Notes under the pieces: model-generated | Databases searched by the model: none | The model's input: only the letters and a program-made list of their open reading frames with translations | What the model was told of the DNA's origin: nothing | Assembly: GCF_001420605.1 (NCBI RefSeq) | Contig: NZ_LJIZ01000013.1 | Location: 219,956 to 283,955 of the forward strand | Direction: 5' to 3' | DNA length: 64,000 bases | From: Bacillus sp. FJAT-25509 | GTDB lineage: Bacteria; Bacillota; Bacilli; Bacillales; Bacillaceae_G | Shown: positions 9,225 through 17,567 of the stretch, in pieces | Position numbering within the stretch: the first letter of the stretch is position 1 | Layout of the letters: each line of letters begins with the position of its first letter | Program-made: the position numbers and the translations under genes

Positions 9225-10323
9225 ATGGAATTAGTAGAAGTAAAGCAAGAACTAGAAAAGATGGCGAAACGCCTTCAAGCATTTAGGGGGTCTCTTTGAC
9301 GTCGAAACAAAACAGGCAAGACTAGATGAGCTTGAAGCATTTATGTCAGAGCCAGATTTTTGGGATGATCAAAAAGCTGCACAAGTAGTAATTAGTGAAG
9401 TAAATGGTTTAAAAGAGGTTATTAATGAATTCAATGATTTAAATGATGGATATGAGAATCTTGAAGTAACATATGAGTTAGTTAAAGAAGAAAATGACGA
9501 TGAACTATTTGAAGAACTAATAACTGAAGTAAAATCTTTAACTGGAAAACTAAATGATTTCGAACTTCAATTATTATTAAGCGAGCCATATGATAAAAAT
9601 AATGCAATTCTTGAGCTTCACCCAGGAGCAGGTGGAACCGAGTCTCAAGATTGGGGTTCAATGTTATTACGTATGTATACTAGATGGGCTGAAAAACGTG
9701 GATTTAAAGTCGAAACTTTAGATTATCTACCTGGTGATGAGGCTGGTATTAAGAGTGTAACTTTAGCGATTAAAGGTCATAATGCATATGGCTATTTAAA
9801 AGCAGAAAAAGGCGTTCATCGTTTAGTGCGTATATCACCATTCGATTCATCAGGTCGCCGTCATACTTCTTTCGTTTCTTGTGAAATAATGCCTGAGTTT
9901 AATGAAGAAATTGAAATCGATATTCGTACAGAGGATTTAAAAATTGATACGTATCGTGCAAGTGGAGCGGGTGGTCAGCATATTAATACAACTGACTCAG
10001 CAGTACGTATTACACACGTACCAACTAACACAGTAGTAACATGTCAAACAGAGCGTTCACAAATTAAGAACCGTGAACATGCAATGAAAATGTTAAAAGC
10101 AAAACTATATCAACGTAAAATAGAAGAGCAACAAGCTCAATTAGATGAAATTCGTGGAGAACAAAAAGAAATTGGCTGGGGAAGTCAAATTCGTTCATAT
10201 GTTTTCCACCCATACTCAATGGTTAAAGACCACCGAACAAACACAGAGGTTGGTAATGTACATGCAGTAATGGATGGAGATCTTGATCCATTTATTGATG
10301 CTTACTTACGTTCTAAGATTTAA
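9225..10323 (+). CDS. prfB: Peptide chain release factor 2 with programmed +1 frameshift
   Basis: RF2 reads UGA and UAA stops. The first 24 codons run from ATG 9225 to a TGA at 9297-9299. An internal SD AGGGGG (9285-9290) and the slippery CTT TGA C then shift the ribosome by +1, skipping T9297, and reading resumes at GAC 9298. The joined product is 365 residues, the normal RF2 length. The stop-codon selector SPF ([11 protein letters not shown]) and the catalytic GGQ ([16 protein letters not shown]) are present. The frameshift is autoregulatory: low RF2 stalls at the UGA and promotes shifting. SD cgaggtgt precedes the ATG. This is not a pseudogene. Confidence 0.97.
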
Positions 10324-10334
10324 TGTTGAAAAAT

Positions 10335-10380
10335 GGGCTGATAAGATTGGGGGAAACTTCTTTCTTACCAGCCCTAATCT
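10335..10380 (+). terminator. Probable terminator of prfB
   Basis: GGGCTG-A-TAAGA pairs with TCTTA-C-CAGCCC, with one mismatch and a 16-nt loop. The T-tail (taatcttt) is weak. Confidence 0.5.
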
Positions 10381-10781
10381 TTGAGGACAAAAGAGGTATA
10401 TTTAATCATTTAGTTAGTCTGTAAATCCATCTTTTAACCTAAACCATCTTCTATCAGACTGCCCGCCAAACGCTTGCAATTAGTCTGAACATCAATTTTT
10501 TTGGACTTTGTCTAAACGGACATCTTCTAAATTAGGAAATGTTATTCTTTTGAGCTTTTTTCCTTAGGGGGTTAGTAAGGATTTTACCCTACTAATGTGA
10601 GGGAGTTACATGAATCATATTTATTTTTAAGGTGTTTTACAAATGGAAGAAAGTAAATTTTGTTTATATGTAATTAAATCTTATTGTTTTTTTCATAATA
10701 AAAAATAGAGAGAGTATCCGATAAAAAGGATATAAAATAGAAAAGTTGTCTGTTAGTGAGAAATATTTGAGGGGGATAAGT
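10375..10781. other. Gene-free stretch before the YitT gene
   Basis: About 400 bp without a credible gene. AGTCTG/CAGACT words recur (around 10415, 10458 and 10483) and could form weak hairpins, but nothing matches a known element. Confidence 0.4.
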
Positions 10782-11660
10782 TTGAAAAAGATCAGATATT
10801 CTACTGCTCTAACTGTAGGGTGGGGAAAAACGTTTTTTGAGTACTTTTTTGTATTAGTTGGTTCTGCAATTATTGCTATCGCGTTTTGTGTGTTTTTATT
10901 ACCAAATCATATTGCTTCTGGTGGAGTAAGTGGTATTTCGACGATTTTAAAGAGTACGATGGGATTTAATCCTGCATTTGTACAATGGGCATTTAATATA
11001 CCTTTATTTATTGCAGGGGTATTTTTCTTAGGTAGACAATTTGGGGCTAAAACATTAGTTGGAACTATTTTTATTCCACTTGTTGTTTATTTAGTTGATT
11101 TATACAATATTAAACCAGCAACTGATAATCCACTTTTAGCATCAATTTTTGGTGGACTATTTATTGGTTTAGGTCTAGGAATCGTGTTCCGAGGGAAAGC
11201 TTCTACTGGTGGAACAGATTTAGCAGCTCAAATTGTTCATAAATATACTGGTTTATCACTTGGGATTTGTGTAGCATTTATTGACGGATTAATTGTTCTT
11301 ACATCTGCAATTGTTTTTAATCTTGAAAGCGGTATGTATGCACTGATTGCACTTTTTGTTACGAGTAAAACAATCGATTTAGTTCAAATTGGCCTTGCTA
11401 GATCAAAAATGGCACTAATCATTACTTCAGAAGTGGAGCCTGTAACAACAGCAATAGTTCACGAATTAGATCGTGGAGTAACAAAGCTAACTGGTGTTGG
11501 TGGATATACAAATGAAGACCGTTTAGTATTAATGTGTGTACTTGATCAATCTGAATTTTCTTCTCTTCGTGATATCGTTCGGTCAGTTGATCGAAATGCT
11601 TTCATTACAGTCGTAGATGCAACAGAAGTTCTTGGAGAAGGTTTCACAAATTTGACATAA
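10782..11660 (+). CDS. YitT family integral membrane protein
   Basis: 292 residues. The N-terminal half has five or six hydrophobic spans with the YitT motif FLLPNHIASGGVSGIS and the repeat-like FRGKASTGGTDLAAQI. The C-terminal soluble DUF2179 domain (SKMALIITSEVEPVTTAI...GVGGYTNEDRLVLMCVL...DRNAFITVVDATEVLGEGF) is intact. Transport substrate is unknown for the family. I start at TTG 10782, which has SD gaggggg 6 nt upstream; a 12-residue longer TTG frame lacks one. B. subtilis has paralogues (YvjA, YitT, YpjC, YxkD); YvjA maps near cccB and is the likeliest orthologue. Confidence 0.85.
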   Translation: MKKIRYSTALTVGWGKTFFEYFFVLVGSAIIAIAFCVFLLPNHIASGGVSGISTILKSTMGFNPAFVQWAFNIPLFIAGVFFLGRQFGAKTLVGTIFIPLVVYLVDLYNIKPATDNPLLASIFGGLFIGLGLGIVFRGKASTGGTDLAAQIVHKYTGLSLGICVAFIDGLIVLTSAIVFNLESGMYALIALFVTSKTIDLVQIGLARSKMALIITSEVEPVTTAIVHELDRGVTKLTGVGGYTNEDRLVLMCVLDQSEFSSLRDIVRSVDRNAFITVVDATEVLGEGFTNLT

Positions 11661-11730
11661 AAAGGTAAAATAAATATTTTTATTAGTAGTAGACTATAGT
11701 TATGGGATTTTTAAAGGGGCGATGATTTTT

Positions 11731-12060
11731 GTGAAAAAGCTACTTCTTGCTTTTATAACTGGTGGTATGCTGTTAACGATTACAGCGTGTGGTTCAAATA
11801 ATAATACAAGTAAAAAGAATGATTCAGGTGAGCCGGTATCGGTTGCAAGTGGGGAAAAGTTGTTTAAACAAAGCTGTGCTAGCTGCCATGGTGGAGAACT
11901 TGAAGGTGTAATTGGACCAAGCTTAAAAAAGGTCGGAGCGAAATACTCTGAAAAAGAAATAGAAAATATCATTCATGATGGTAGAGGTTCAATGCCTAGT
12001 GGAGTTGTTCAAGGAAATGACGCGAAAAGTGTAGCGAAATGGCTTGCAACTAAAAAATAA
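11731..12060 (+). CDS. cccB: Cytochrome c-551 lipoprotein
   Basis: 109 residues. An N-terminal signal with lipobox ITAC anchors the protein to the outer face of the membrane. A linker of Asn, Ser and Lys then leads into a single class I cytochrome c domain with heme motif CASCH and the distal-ligand region GSMPSG. It carries electrons to terminal oxidases in Bacillus. The start is uncertain: GTG 11731 (MKKLLLAF) has SD aaagggg at an acceptable distance, whereas ATG 11722 lies only 2 nt from that SD. The position next to ftsEX matches B. subtilis cccB. Confidence 0.9.
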   Translation: MKKLLLAFITGGMLLTITACGSNNNTSKKNDSGEPVSVASGEKLFKQSCASCHGGELEGVIGPSLKKVGAKYSEKEIENIIHDGRGSMPSGVVQGNDAKSVAKWLATKK

Positions 12061-12088
12061 AATGTTTTAAATTCTATAGAAAAAAATT

Positions 12089-12135
12089 AAAGAAACGGAC
12101 AATTTTCTGTTAATTAGAAAAGGTCTGTTTCTTTT
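12089..12135 (+). terminator. Intrinsic terminator of cccB
   Basis: AAGAAACGGAC pairs with GTCTGTTTCTT around an inner AATTTTCT/AGAAAA pairing, and is followed by T residues. Confidence 0.75.
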
Positions 12136-12248
12136 CATTTTAGTTACATTTTTCCATAATTTGTTAAACAAGCTCGTGAAACGTTCGGAAATAATCCTGT
12201 CTATTATTAAAATGTAACATAAATTTATCAATTTTGACATTTTTTAAG

Positions 12249-12257
12249 TGGTATAAT
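12249..12257 (+). promoter_or_regulatory. Extended -10 promoter of ftsEX
   Basis: TGGTATAAT is an extended -10 element (TGnTATAAT). The nearest TTGACA (12236) is too close to be its -35. The leader would be about 135 nt and contains an 8-bp dyad ATAAGATC/GATCTTAT (12307-12314 and 12347-12354). Confidence 0.5.
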
Positions 12258-12399
12258 AGAGGAGCTTAGCTGAATTTATCGAAATATGTAAATAGCAGGC
12301 GAAATAATAAGATCAAGTAAAGTTAAGTATAATTTCATCCAGAGTGGATCTTATATAGTTTGATAGAAGAAAACGGAACAAAAAATTAAGGAGAATGTC

Positions 12400-13086
12400 A
12401 TGATTGAGTTAAAAGATGTTTATAAGACTTATCCTAATGGTGTTCTTGCGGTAGATGGTATTAATGTAAAAATTCGCCAAGGTGAATTTGTGTATGTCGT
12501 GGGACCAAGTGGTGCCGGGAAGTCGACATTCATTAAAATGATGTACCGTGAAGAAAAACCATCAAAGGGTGCGATCTTAATTAATGGAATGGATTTAAGC
12601 CATATGAAGGATAAAAAAGTTCCTTTATTACGTAGAAATATTGGGGTAGTTTTCCAAGACTATAAATTGTTACCGACTTTATCAGTTTATGAAAATATTG
12701 CATTTGCACTTGAAGTTATTGAAGAAAATCCGAAAACAATCAAGAAAAGAGTTATGGAAGTACTTGAACTTGTTAAATTAAAACATAAAGCGCGATTCTT
12801 ACCAACAGAGCTTTCTGGTGGTGAACAGCAACGTGTTTCGATTGCCCGTTCTATTGTAAATAAACCACAAGTAGTGATCGCCGATGAGCCAACGGGTAAC
12901 TTAGACCCTGAAACTACATGGGAGATTATGGACATATTTAAAGAAATCAATGATAGTGGAACAACTGTTGTAATGGCAACTCATAATAAAGATATTGTAA
13001 ATACGATTAAGCGACGTGTAATTGCAATTGAAGCTGGAAAAATTGTACGCGACCAAGCGAGAGGAGTGTACGGTTATGAAAGCTAG
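12400..13086 (+). CDS. ftsE: FtsE, cell-division ABC ATPase
   Basis: 228-residue ABC ATPase that pairs with FtsX and, in Bacillus, activates peptidoglycan hydrolysis during elongation. It has Walker A GPSGAGKST (about residues 37-45), the signature LSGGEQQR, Walker B VVIADEPTGNLDP and the H-loop ATHNKD. SD aaggag precedes ATG 12400. Its 3' end overlaps ftsX by 11 bp, so the two are translationally coupled. Confidence 0.97.
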   Translation: MIELKDVYKTYPNGVLAVDGINVKIRQGEFVYVVGPSGAGKSTFIKMMYREEKPSKGAILINGMDLSHMKDKKVPLLRRNIGVVFQDYKLLPTLSVYENIAFALEVIEENPKTIKKRVMEVLELVKLKHKARFLPTELSGGEQQRVSIARSIVNKPQVVIADEPTGNLDPETTWEIMDIFKEINDSGTTVVMATHNKDIVNTIKRRVIAIEAGKIVRDQARGVYGYES

Positions 13087-13969
13087 AACTGCAAAAAGAC
13101 ATGTTCGTGAGGGACTACGTAGTTTAAAACGAAATGGTTGGATGACGTTTGCATCGATAAGTGCTGTAGCAGTTACTTTAATGCTTGTTGGTGTATTTTT
13201 AACTGTAATTATGAATGTTAACCATATTGGTACAACTCTAGAAAAAGATGTAGAAGTACGTGTTTTAGTGGATTTAACAGCAAACAAAGAGCAACAAGCT
13301 ACTTTAAAAGAAGAAATCAAAAAATTAGATCATGTAACGACTGTTAAGTTTTCGTCGAAAGATCAAGAACTAAACAATCTAATTAAAAGTATGGGAGAAG
13401 ATGGGAAAGCATTCCAACTGTTTGAACAGCAAAATCCATTAAATGATACGTATATTGTTAAAACAGATTCTCCAGAACAAATCGCACCAGTAGCCAAAAA
13501 AATTGAAGGCTTAAAATATATTGATGAAGTAATTTATGGTAAAAAACAAGTTCAAAAATTATTTAATGCCGTTTCGGTAGGGCGTAATATCGGTTTAGTA
13601 CTGATTTTCGGTCTATTATTTACTGCGATGTTCTTAATCTCTAATACTATCAAAATAACAATCATGGCAAGACGACGTGAAATTGAGATTATGAGATTGG
13701 TAGGGGCAACTAATAACTTTATTCGTTGGCCATTCTTATTAGAAGGTTTACTGTTAGGTGTGTTAGGATCCGTTATTCCAATTGTTTTACTATTAACAGG
13801 CTATAAAGTCATTTATAATATGCTAATGCCAAAATTAGCAGGAACAATGTTTACATTATTACCATTTTCACCGTTTGTGTACCAGCTATCTGCGATTTTA
13901 ATAGGTATTGGTGCAGTAATCGGGATGTGGGGTTCTGTTATGTCAATTCGTAAGTTTTTACGTAAATAA
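13076..13969 (+). CDS. ftsX: FtsX, cell-division ABC permease subunit
   Basis: 297 residues, as in B. subtilis (296). There is one N-terminal membrane span (about 22-45), a large extracellular loop, and three C-terminal spans beginning near IGLVLIFGLLFTAMFLISNTIKITI. The conserved MARRREIEIMRLVGATNNFIRWPF is present. ATG 13076 has SD agaggag and overlaps ftsE. The extracellular loop recruits a hydrolase; the likely partner is the coiled-coil M23 protein encoded next. Confidence 0.95.
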   Translation: MKARTAKRHVREGLRSLKRNGWMTFASISAVAVTLMLVGVFLTVIMNVNHIGTTLEKDVEVRVLVDLTANKEQQATLKEEIKKLDHVTTVKFSSKDQELNNLIKSMGEDGKAFQLFEQQNPLNDTYIVKTDSPEQIAPVAKKIEGLKYIDEVIYGKKQVQKLFNAVSVGRNIGLVLIFGLLFTAMFLISNTIKITIMARRREIEIMRLVGATNNFIRWPFLLEGLLLGVLGSVIPIVLLLTGYKVIYNMLMPKLAGTMFTLLPFSPFVYQLSAILIGIGAVIGMWGSVMSIRKFLRK

Positions 13970-14014
13970 GATTAAATTTTTCATTTATAGTTTTAATAGA
14001 GTAATACGATTGAT

Positions 14015-14073
14015 AAGCTCTAGTTCCCAATTTAACGTCTGTCTGAGTTGATACAGGTACTAGGGCTTTTCTA
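14015..14073 (+). terminator. Probable terminator or attenuator between ftsX and the M23 gene
   Basis: AAGCTCTAGT (14015-14024) pairs with ACTAGGGCTT (14059-14068), enclosing a smaller CTGT/ACAG hairpin, followed by TTTTCT. It ends about 20 nt before the next SD. Confidence 0.5.
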
Positions 14074-14095
14074 TATACATAAGGAGGGATCTTAG

Positions 14096-15466
14096 ATGAA
14101 TAAGAGAAAATCAACGAAAGTAATAACGATTATGTTATGCAGTACTTTCATCATCGGTGCTATCCCATCCGTTTCTTTTGCTGAAAGTAAATACCAAACT
14201 GAAATTGACCGCATTAAAAAGAAGCGTAGTGAGGTTAAGGATAAGACGGACGCAACAAACAACAAAATTGCTGATATAAAGCATGACCAGCATGAAGTTG
14301 TTGCGGAGCTTGAAAAACTTGATGCTCAAATGAAACTGACTAAACAAAAAGTTAACCAAACTGAAGATGCAGTTAGTGATGGGAAAAAGCAAATTTCAAA
14401 ACTAAAGGAAGAAATTAAGTTTATTGAAGAACGTATTAAATCTCGTGAAGAATTATTGAAAAACCGTATGCGTTCTCTTCAAAAGTCCGGTGGAATGGTA
14501 TCCTATATTGATGTCATTTTAGGTGCTAATAGTTTCGGAGATTTAATTCAACGAATGACTGCCGTACAAATTATTATGAAGGCTGACGAGGACATTATTA
14601 ACAAGCAAAACTTGGACTTAAAAGAAGTTAGTGCTAAAAAAGATGATTTGACTATAAAGCAAGAAAAAATCGAAAGAGATTTAACGAACTTAAAGAGTCT
14701 AAATAATCAACTAGCAAGTCAGGTTAGCGAAAAGAACAAATTAATGGCTTCATTAAAAGCTAAAGAAAGCGAAGCTCATGCAGATGTTTTAGATTTAAAG
14801 GAACAAGATGAATTACTAGCAAGTCAGCAGGCTGCAATGCAAAAAGCGCTTGAAATCGCTAAGAAACAAGCTGCTGAAAGAGCTGCCGCAGAAGCTAAAC
14901 GTAAAGCGGAGGCTAAACGTAAAGCAGAAGCTGCTGCAAAAAGTAAAAAATCATCTACTAGTACAAACCATTCAAGTGGATCTGAAAGCTCTAGTAGTTC
15001 AACTAATGCTAGTAATTCAGATAGTACTGGTAGTTCTGATAATACACCAACCGTGTCTAGTGGTAACTTTACAAGACCAGCAAACGGTTATATCTCTTCT
15101 GGATTTGGACAGCGTTCATTTGAGGGTGGAGAGTTCCATGAAGGTGTTGATATTGCTTCAGCGGGAAGTGTACCAGTTGTAGCGGCAGCTGATGGAGTTG
15201 TAATTCGTGCTTATGTCTCATCTTCTTATGGAAATTGTGTATTTATAACGCATAATATTGATGGACAAGTATGGACAACTGTATATGCTCACTTGGATAG
15301 TTTTAATGTATCAACTGGACAAACTGTTTCAAAAGGTATGCAAATTGGTTATATGGGAAATTCTGGTCATTCTACGGGACAGCATTTACACTTTGAATTA
15401 CATAAAGGTGAATGGAATTATGCTAAATCAAATGCAGTAGATCCTATGAAATATATTAATTTTTAA
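14096..15466 (+). CDS. FtsEX-linked murein hydrolase: signal peptide, coiled coil, M23 peptidase
   Basis: 456 residues. An N-terminal signal peptide ends near SFAES. A long charged coiled coil (about 30-280) of the EnvC/PcsB/CwlO type follows, then an Ala/Lys-rich segment, a Ser/Asn/Thr linker (about 283-325), and a LytM/M23 domain with zinc ligands H and D in FHEGVDIAS and the HLHFEL motif. M23 enzymes cut peptidoglycan cross-bridges. In B. subtilis FtsEX activates CwlO, which has the same coiled coil but an NlpC/P60 domain; here an M23 enzyme sits directly after ftsX, which suggests it is the FtsEX effector. SD aaggaggg precedes the ATG. Confidence 0.9.
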   Translation: MNKRKSTKVITIMLCSTFIIGAIPSVSFAESKYQTEIDRIKKKRSEVKDKTDATNNKIADIKHDQHEVVAELEKLDAQMKLTKQKVNQTEDAVSDGKKQISKLKEEIKFIEERIKSREELLKNRMRSLQKSGGMVSYIDVILGANSFGDLIQRMTAVQIIMKADEDIINKQNLDLKEVSAKKDDLTIKQEKIERDLTNLKSLNNQLASQVSEKNKLMASLKAKESEAHADVLDLKEQDELLASQQAAMQKALEIAKKQAAERAAAEAKRKAEAKRKAEAAAKSKKSSTSTNHSSGSESSSSSTNASNSDSTGSSDNTPTVSSGNFTRPANGYISSGFGQRSFEGGEFHEGVDIASAGSVPVVAAADGVVIRAYVSSSYGNCVFITHNIDGQVWTTVYAHLDSFNVSTGQTVSKGMQIGYMGNSGHSTGQHLHFELHKGEWNYAKSNAVDPMKYINF

Positions 15467-15474
15467 TTTACTAA

Positions 15475-15509
15475 AAACCTATCCTAAATTATTAGGATAG
15501 GTTTTTTTC
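15475..15509 (+). terminator. Intrinsic terminator of the M23 gene
   Basis: Perfect 13-bp stem AAACCTATCCTAA/TTAGGATAGGTTT with a 4-nt loop and a T-run. Confidence 0.95.
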
Positions 15510-15533
15510 TTTGTTTTTTGTGATTATTGAATA

Positions 15534-15625
15534 CAAATAAAACAGATGAATAGTCGCAAATAAAACTGTGGAATGGCAAATAAAAATGGAGAATCGCAAT
15601 TAAAATTTCCAAAACGCAAATAAAG
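15534..15625 (+). repeat. Five-unit periodic repeat, core GCAAATAAA
   Basis: CAAATAAA-like cores begin at 15534, 15557, 15577, 15597 and 15617 (spacing 23, 20, 20, 20). Cores are ACAAATAAAA, GCAAATAAAA, GCAAATAAAA, GCAATTAAAA and GCAAATAAAG, usually preceded by C or G. The DNA between cores is not conserved. The same motif recurs, inverted, at 51361-51530. No known function. Confidence 0.75.
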
Positions 15626-15829
15626 CCAACTAAACTATTAAAAAGAACACATATTATCATAAAAAACTAATAAAATGGTTCGATTTGGAATGCTTAATGT
15701 TGAGTTATAGATGAATTTTAGTATTTATATGGCTCTTTTACGTTGAATTTATTAAATCAGCACCTTTTTTAATATAAGAACGGCAAGTCATACCTACATA
15801 GTGAAGAATTAATTAAATCAATTAATAGT
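15626..15829. other. AT-rich gap between the repeat array and the katA operators
   Basis: About 200 bp without any gene or element I recognise. Confidence 0.4.
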
Positions 15830-15844
15830 TTATAATAATTATAA
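15830..15844. promoter_or_regulatory. PerR box upstream of katA
   Basis: TTATAATAATTATAA is a perfect match to the 15-bp Per box TTATAATNATTATAA. PerR is the metal-dependent peroxide sensor that represses katA in Bacillus. Confidence 0.88.
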
Positions 15845-15846
15845 TT

Positions 15847-15865
15847 TGATATTGATTTTCATTAT
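15847..15865. promoter_or_regulatory. Fur-like box upstream of katA
   Basis: GATATTGATTTTCATTATA matches 16 of 19 positions of the classical Fur box. Fur and PerR boxes overlap in sequence, so this may be a degenerate extra PerR/Fur site. Confidence 0.4.
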
Positions 15866-15895
15866 AAGTCAGCTTATTATATAATTATTACTAGA

Positions 15896-15910
15896 TTATA
15901 ATTATTCTAA
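15896..15910. promoter_or_regulatory. Second PerR box at the katA promoter
   Basis: TTATAATTATTCTAA differs from the Per box at one position and lies just downstream of a TATAAT (15880-15885), next to the SD. Two boxes flanking the -10 suggest tight repression. Confidence 0.7.
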
Positions 15911-15925
15911 TTAAGGAGAAATGAT

Positions 15926-17389
15926 ATGACAAATAACCGATTAACAACAAATCAAGGCGTGCCAATTGGAGATAATCAAAATTCACTTACAGCGGGACGT
16001 AGAGGTCCAACTTTATTAGAGGATTATCAATTAATTGAAAAACTAGCTCATTTTGATCGTGAAAGAGTACCTGAGCGTGTTGTGCATGCACGTGGAGCTG
16101 GAGCACACGGTGTTTTCATTACTAAAAATAGTATGAAAAAATATACGAAAGCTAAGTTTTTACAAGATGCCGGAACAGAAACACCAGTATTTGCTCGTTT
16201 CTCAACAGTTATTCATGGATTACATTCTCCTGAAACATTACGTGATCCTCGAGGATTTGCTGTAAAATTTTATACCGAAGATGGTAACTATGATTTTGTG
16301 GGTAACAATCTTCCTATATTCTTTATTCGCGATGCAATGAAATTCCCTGATATGGTTCATTCATTAAAGCCAGATCCTAGGACCAATCTACAAACACCTA
16401 ACAGATACTGGGATTTTATGTCTCTAACACCCGAGTCAACAAATATGTTATTACATGTATTTTCTGATGAAGGTATTCCAGCGAACTATCGTCAAATGAG
16501 AGGTTCAAGTGTTCACGCATATAAATGGATAAATGAATATGGTAATACTGTTTATGTAAAACTTCGTTGGGTACCAAAGCAAGGAATTGAAAATCTTTCA
16601 ATGGAAGAAGCCAGTGAAGTTCAAGGTAAAGATTTTAACCATGCAAGTCGAGATTTATATGATTCAATTGAAGACGGGGATTTTCCAGAATGGGACTTAT
16701 ATGTTCAAGTATTAAATCCAGCAGATATGGATGATTTCGACTTTGATCCTTTAGACCCAACAAAAGATTGGTTTGAAGATGTGATTCCTCGACAATTTGT
16801 TGGAACGATGGTCCTTAATCGAAACCCTGAAAATATATTTGCGGAAACTGAATCAGTTGGATTTAATCCAGGCGTGTTAGTTCCTGGTATATTACCATCT
16901 GAGGACAAGTTACTACAAGGAAGATTATTCTCTTATTCAGATACCCAAAGATATCGTATTGGGGCAAATTATTTACAACTTCCAATTAACTGTCCTTTTG
17001 CGAAAGTAGCGAATGGTCAACGTGATGGACATATGCCTTTTGGTCAGCAAACACATCAAATTAACTTTGAGCCAAATAGCTACTCGGATACGCCAAAAGA
17101 GGATACGGATTATGTTGAAGTAGCTCAGCCATTAAGTGGTGTTTCTGAGCGCAAAAAAATAGAAAAAACAAATGACTTCGGCCAAGCAGGAGAAGTATGG
17201 AATAGATATAGTAGAGCGGAGCAGGATGCTGTAATTAAAAATATTAGTGCTGATCTAGCAGATGTAGATGAAAAAATTAAGCTTCGTGCAGTTTGTAACT
17301 TCTATCGTGCAGATGCAAAACTAGGTGAGAGACTTGCGAGCAAGATCGGTATTAATCTAACGCCATACTTACAACATCTACCAAAATAA
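15926..17389 (+). CDS. katA: Vegetative heme catalase
   Basis: 487-residue monofunctional clade 3 catalase that disproportionates hydrogen peroxide in the cytoplasm. The distal catalytic histidine is H54 (VVHARGAGAHG). The NADPH/heme-side motif GNNLPIFFIRDAMKFPD and the proximal heme tyrosine in RLFSYSDTQRYRIG (about Y337) are present. SD aaggaga precedes ATG 15926. Two PerR boxes upstream support peroxide induction, as for B. subtilis katA. The M23 terminator upstream and the hairpin at 17477 make it a single-gene transcript. Confidence 0.96.
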   Translation: MTNNRLTTNQGVPIGDNQNSLTAGRRGPTLLEDYQLIEKLAHFDRERVPERVVHARGAGAHGVFITKNSMKKYTKAKFLQDAGTETPVFARFSTVIHGLHSPETLRDPRGFAVKFYTEDGNYDFVGNNLPIFFIRDAMKFPDMVHSLKPDPRTNLQTPNRYWDFMSLTPESTNMLLHVFSDEGIPANYRQMRGSSVHAYKWINEYGNTVYVKLRWVPKQGIENLSMEEASEVQGKDFNHASRDLYDSIEDGDFPEWDLYVQVLNPADMDDFDFDPLDPTKDWFEDVIPRQFVGTMVLNRNPENIFAETESVGFNPGVLVPGILPSEDKLLQGRLFSYSDTQRYRIGANYLQLPINCPFAKVANGQRDGHMPFGQQTHQINFEPNSYSDTPKEDTDYVEVAQPLSGVSERKKIEKTNDFGQAGEVWNRYSRAEQDAVIKNISADLADVDEKIKLRAVCNFYRADAKLGERLASKIGINLTPYLQHLPK

Positions 17390-17476
17390 ATTAAACTCTT
17401 CTAATAAAAATTTATTAAATCGTGTTCTACTTGCAAACATAAGTGATACAGGCTTATCATATAATAGAACAGAAAT

Positions 17477-17504
17477 AGCATCGCACGTCTGTGTGATGCT
17501 TTTT
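17477..17504 (+). terminator. Intrinsic terminator of katA
   Basis: Ten-bp stem AGCATCGCAC/GTGTGATGCT with a GTCT loop, then TTTT. Confidence 0.85.
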
Positions 17505-17567
17505 CAGGTACATACACTATTTAATAGATTGGTACGTTCTTAAGGAACGAAAAATAGGAGGTTCTGC

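Noticed and set aside
9225-9299. prfB as a frameshifted pseudogene
   Set aside because: The early TGA sits in the standard programmed frameshift context, and the rest of the gene is intact.
14850-15182. 110-codon plus-strand frame inside the M23 gene
   Set aside because: It is a shadow frame over the Ala/Lys-rich and Ser-rich linker, with no SD and a real gene in the other frame.
17431-17461. TTGCAA...TATAAT promoter between katA and ctpB
   Set aside because: The spacer is 23 bp, and the katA terminator stands between it and ctpB.
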